A program made the translations under genes and the position numbers. From Desulfobacterales bacterium (GTDB lineage: Bacteria; Desulfobacterota; Desulfobacteria; Desulfobacterales; ETH-SRB1): a DNA stretch of 5,940 bases. The stretch spans positions 1 to 5,940 of the forward strand of contig JASEIZ010000138.1 in the NCBI GenBank assembly GCA_030017395.1, given 5' to 3'. The number at the start of each line of letters is the position of its first letter. Position 1 is the first letter of the stretch. The notes under the pieces are model-generated. The model was given only the letters and a program-made list of their open reading frames with translations, was not told the origin of the DNA and did no database searches. Below, in pieces: positions 5,837-5,940 of the stretch.

Positions 5837-5940
5837 ATGAAACCGATAGAACGAATTCCGGAAATTGTAAAGGCTCTATACCAGACCAAAATCCACCGCC
5901 TAAAAAAAGATATGGATATTTTGATCGTTGGAAGGGATAT
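5837..5940 (+). CDS. Unrecognised protein, N-terminal 34 codons only (right arm)
   Basis: An ATG preceded by AAGGA opens a frame with no stop up to the window edge. The peptide begins MKPIERIPEIVKALYQTKIH, continues with a basic stretch (RLKKD) and then MDILIVGRD. The first part looks like an amphipathic helix, and the hydrophobic DILIVG could be a first beta strand of an alpha/beta domain, possibly before a nucleotide-binding loop; that is only a guess because the sequence ends there. It follows the repeat-rich region on the same strand as the cassette genes. I cannot assign a family, nor say whether it is another cassette or flanking DNA. Confidence 0.55.
   Translation, partial: MKPIERIPEIVKALYQTKIHRLKKDMDILIVGRD

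Larger units (their letters stand above)
1..5940. repeat. Perfect spacer-free inverted repeat (two 2970-base arms)
   Basis: Reading the window from its right end as reverse complement reproduces it from its left end. The symmetry axis lies between 2970 and 2971, at CCCTTGTTTG|CAAACAAGGG. Blocks checked at the ends, at the intergenic site (1201-1260 against 4681-4740) and at the centre match exactly, and each protein on one strand has an identical partner on the other. No mismatch was seen and no spacer separates the arms. Natural bacterial palindromes of this size are cut by SbcCD-type nucleases or deleted in replication, and natural inverted duplications usually have a spacer. The structure is therefore most likely a product of assembly or whole-genome amplification. 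The existence of the repeat is certain; its artefactual origin is inference. Confidence 0.98.

Noticed and set aside
1..5940. Transposon with very long terminal inverted repeats
   Set aside because: There is no transposase, no internal unique segment and no target duplication; the arms themselves are the entire sequence.
2971..5940. Integron integrase gene, attI site or restriction controller protein
   Set aside because: None of the frames encodes a tyrosine recombinase or a small helix-turn-helix protein; if present they lie outside the fragment.

Overview
The whole 5940-base window is one perfect inverted repeat. Positions 1-2970 are the exact reverse complement of 2971-5940, with no spacer at the centre (2970/2971). 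I compared blocks across the full length, and every gene appears twice with the identical protein. The real information content is therefore about 2970 bases, shown once on each strand. A spacer-free palindrome of this size is very unstable in living bacteria, and the symmetry runs to the last base at both ends. The likeliest explanation is an assembly or amplification artefact in which a fragment was joined to its own reverse complement. The right arm (2971-5940) is the easier one to read. The left arm carries the same features at position 5941 minus x, on the opposite strand.

Right arm, centre outwards: (1) a DNA methyltransferase of the amino-methylating (N4-cytosine or N6-adenine) type, probably missing its 5' end because the centre cuts the gene; (2) one base after its stop, a restriction endonuclease of the MvaI/BcnI family, completing a Type II restriction-modification pair; (3) an integron attC recombination site; (4) a membrane-anchored M48 (HtpX-like) zinc metalloprotease with its own strong ribosome binding site; (5) a second attC-like site overlapping the protease stop codon; (6) a GC-rich stretch of about 185 bases full of short inverted and direct repeats; (7) the first 34 codons of an unrecognised gene that leaves the window.

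The most informative reading is that this is a stretch of an integron gene-cassette array. The protease cassette begins with GTTATCC at 4731 and its attC begins with GGATAAC at 5578. These are exact complements, the signature left by site-specific cassette circularisation. Both attC stems carry the extrahelical bases typical of these sites. The restriction-modification pair would be the preceding cassette, with its start lost at the palindrome centre. No integron integrase or attI lies in the window.

The host cannot be named. The genes are bacterial in style, with Shine-Dalgarno sites and tightly packed frames. Composition is a mosaic: AT-rich restriction genes, a more balanced protease gene and a GC-rich flank, as expected for cassettes of different origin. 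The restriction pair would act as a self-contained DNA defence and stabilisation module. The protease would act in the inner membrane, and its link to the restriction genes is probably only that of neighbouring cassettes.
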